The notes beneath the pieces were generated by a model. It was not told where the DNA came from, did not search any database, and saw only the letters and a list, made by a program, of their open reading frames with translations. The position numbers and the translations under genes were made by a program. Positions 62,844 through 64,000 of a stretch of DNA of 64,000 nt are shown here, one piece after another; positions within the stretch are counted from its first letter, which is position 1; every line of letters begins with the position of its first letter. This DNA comes from Vannielia litorea (GTDB taxonomy: Bacteria > Pseudomonadota > Alphaproteobacteria > Rhodobacterales > Rhodobacteraceae). The stretch lies in the NCBI RefSeq assembly GCF_019801175.1, contig NZ_JAHVJR010000001.1:372001-436000 (forward strand). Direction: 5' to 3'.

Positions 62844-63272
62844 TCAGAGCCAGGCGCGGGCCACGGCCATCACCGCCACATAGCGCCCGCCCTTGGCGAG
62901 GGTGACGATCAGCACAAAGCTCCACAGCGGCTCCCGCAACAGGCCCGCCACCACCGTCAGCGGGTCGCCGATGAACGGCACCCAACTGGCCAGAAGGCTC
63001 CAGCGTCCCCAGCGGTGATACTGCGCCTCCGCCCGCGCCAGCCCCCGCTCCGAAACCGGAAACCACCGCCGCCCCCGGAACCGGCGCAACACCCGCCCGC
63101 AGAACCAGTTGACCACCGATCCCAGCACGTTGCCCAAGGTCGCCGTGACCACCAGCAACGTGGCCGAGAGTGCCGGGTCGCTGAGCAGAAAAACCAGCAC
63201 CGCCTCCGACTGCGCCGGCAGCAGCGTGGCCGCAACGAAGGCGGCAAGGAAGAGGGTCAGATAAGGCGCCAT
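62844..63272 (-). CDS. YqaA-family (DedA/SNARE-associated) membrane protein
   Basis: A 142-residue membrane protein. Conserved motifs of the YqaA/VTT group are ATLGNVLGSVVNWFCGR and WVPFIGDPLTVVAGLLR. I use the ATG at 63272 (MAPYLTLFLAAFVAATLLPA). Family members are linked to envelope lipid handling and membrane potential. It lies just upstream of the EamA gene on the same strand. Confidence 0.82.
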   Translation of the reverse strand: MAPYLTLFLAAFVAATLLPAQSEAVLVFLLSDPALSATLLVVTATLGNVLGSVVNWFCGRVLRRFRGRRWFPVSERGLARAEAQYHRWGRWSLLASWVPFIGDPLTVVAGLLREPLWSFVLIVTLAKGGRYVAVMAVARAWL

Positions 63273-63378
63273 CGCGCCGCGTGTAGCCCATGCCCCGCCG
63301 GATGCAATCACCCGCAGCGCGGCACCTGCCTGCACGCATCAGCCAAAGCCTCACCGCAGGGCCAGCCCGCCCCGCGCA

Positions 63379-64000
63379 CTACCCGCAGATCGGCAACTCC
63401 CGTGGCTCCGATTTCGGCAGCGACCGCCGCCAGCGGTTGATCACCGGCTGCAACTTCCGCTTCGGCCAGAACTTCGGCGCTCCGATCTCGCGCAGGCACG
63501 CATTGTTCCAGTAAAGCCCGTTGCCCGGCACCGAAGCCCCCGCCCGCGCGACCTTCTCCACCGCCTCGATATCCCGCCCCTCGGGGTAGATATACAGCGT
63601 CGTCGGTCGCCGCTCCGTCAGCCGCAAGATCTCCCGCGTCGCTTCGCCCGACCACGTGGTGCAGCCGTTGCTTCGCCCGCCGGTGTAATCCACCAGCCGC
63701 CCCACGGGCACGTAGCCTTCCTTGTCGGCATAGGGGCTCTGCGGCATCTGCATCCGGCACTGCCACTTCACGAAGACCGCCTGATGCCCGCCAATCGCCC
63801 TCTCGCGGGCGTTCGAGGTTTCCCCGGTGCCGTCGAACAGCAGGAAAGTCCGGTGAAACGGCACCAGCTTGCCCGACTGCCGGATGTAACCCTTGAAGGA
63901 GGTCCGCGTCTCGGCGGTGATGTAATCGCCCCCCATCGTCAGCTTCGAGCCTTCCGCATTGCTGAAGTGCCGCGCGCACTGCCGCCCGTTGGCAAAATTC
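63379..64000 (-). CDS. L,D-transpeptidase-catalytic-domain-like protein (partial at window edge)
   Basis: The frame stays open to the window edge, so the N-terminus is missing. The visible ~207 residues include GGHQAVFVKWQCRM and GRSNGCTTWSGEATREI. Ser-Asn-Gly-Cys is the kind of catalytic Cys motif used by murein L,D-transpeptidase catalytic-domain family proteins. The final part is ARAGASVPGNGLYWNNACLR. It likely modifies peptidoglycan in the periplasm. An internal ATG at 63936 exists, but upstream codons continue in the same style (NFANGRQCARHFSNAEGSKL). Confidence 0.65.
   Translation of the reverse strand, partial: NFANGRQCARHFSNAEGSKLTMGGDYITAETRTSFKGYIRQSGKLVPFHRTFLLFDGTGETSNARERAIGGHQAVFVKWQCRMQMPQSPYADKEGYVPVGRLVDYTGGRSNGCTTWSGEATREILRLTERRPTTLYIYPEGRDIEAVEKVARAGASVPGNGLYWNNACLREIGAPKFWPKRKLQPVINRWRRSLPKSEPRELPICG

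Overview
The window is GC-rich, densely packed alphaproteobacterial chromosome, most likely from the Rhodobacteraceae (Roseobacter group). Pointers are the complete PHA block (phaZ-phaC-phaP-phaR) with CTGC-N3-GCAG operators, the secG-pyrG pair, DUF2842 and DUF6280 family proteins, a PopZ-like DUF2497 protein, and the very long acidic protein with conserved ends beside thiN. One stretch (11.9-17.9 kb) is clearly foreign: it has a different base composition, is flanked by a 45-bp direct repeat of the 3' half of a tRNA-Cys gene, and carries its own tyrosine recombinase.

Layout. 1-3.4 kb: end of a spermidine/putrescine ABC importer (potB-potC-potD) facing an acetylpolyamine amidohydrolase-like deacetylase. 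3.4-11.9 kb: a LysR-controlled divergent cluster. Leftwards run a flavoprotein oxidoreductase, a xylose-isomerase-like TIM barrel and a HAD phosphatase. Rightwards run lysR, a tripartite tricarboxylate transporter (tctC-tctB-tctA) and a quinate/shikimate dehydrogenase-like protein. The same inverted repeat lies at both promoters. 11.9-17.97 kb: a 6-kb island in tRNA-Cys holding a large DUF4062 plus alpha-solenoid protein, two small unknowns, a structured non-coding stretch and an integrase. 18.3-31.9 kb: housekeeping and mixed genes (methyltransferase, TolC, PopZ-like, EF-P, YgfZ, MsbA-like ABC exporter, phosphatase, serine-glyoxylate aminotransferase, HisC, hydrolases). 31.9-36.5 kb: PHA storage genes. 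36.5-41.6 kb: a membrane protein, a class III aminotransferase, a LysR regulator and a DegT-family aminotransferase. 42-51 kb: a leftward polyamine/amine utilisation block made of a polar-amino-acid-type ABC importer with two binding proteins, two glutamine-synthetase-like ligases, a class I amidotransferase and a DAO-type oxidase. 51-64 kb: PhnD-like binding protein, two TerB-like proteins, pyrG, secG, a GNAT, purA, DUF2842, a 1163-aa acidic protein, thiN, an EamA transporter, a YqaA-like membrane protein and a partial L,D-transpeptidase-like gene.

The genes work together in four visible ways. Polyamine import and deacetylation (left end), gamma-glutamylation/oxidation of amines (42-47 kb) and transaminases (38 kb) suggest amine catabolism. 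The LysR cluster may import and oxidise an alicyclic hydroxy acid such as quinate or shikimate. The pha genes make, coat, regulate and degrade polyhydroxyalkanoate. The island looks like a minimal integrative element whose main cargo is an 831-aa candidate defence protein; that protein and its surroundings are the best candidate here for an undescribed system.
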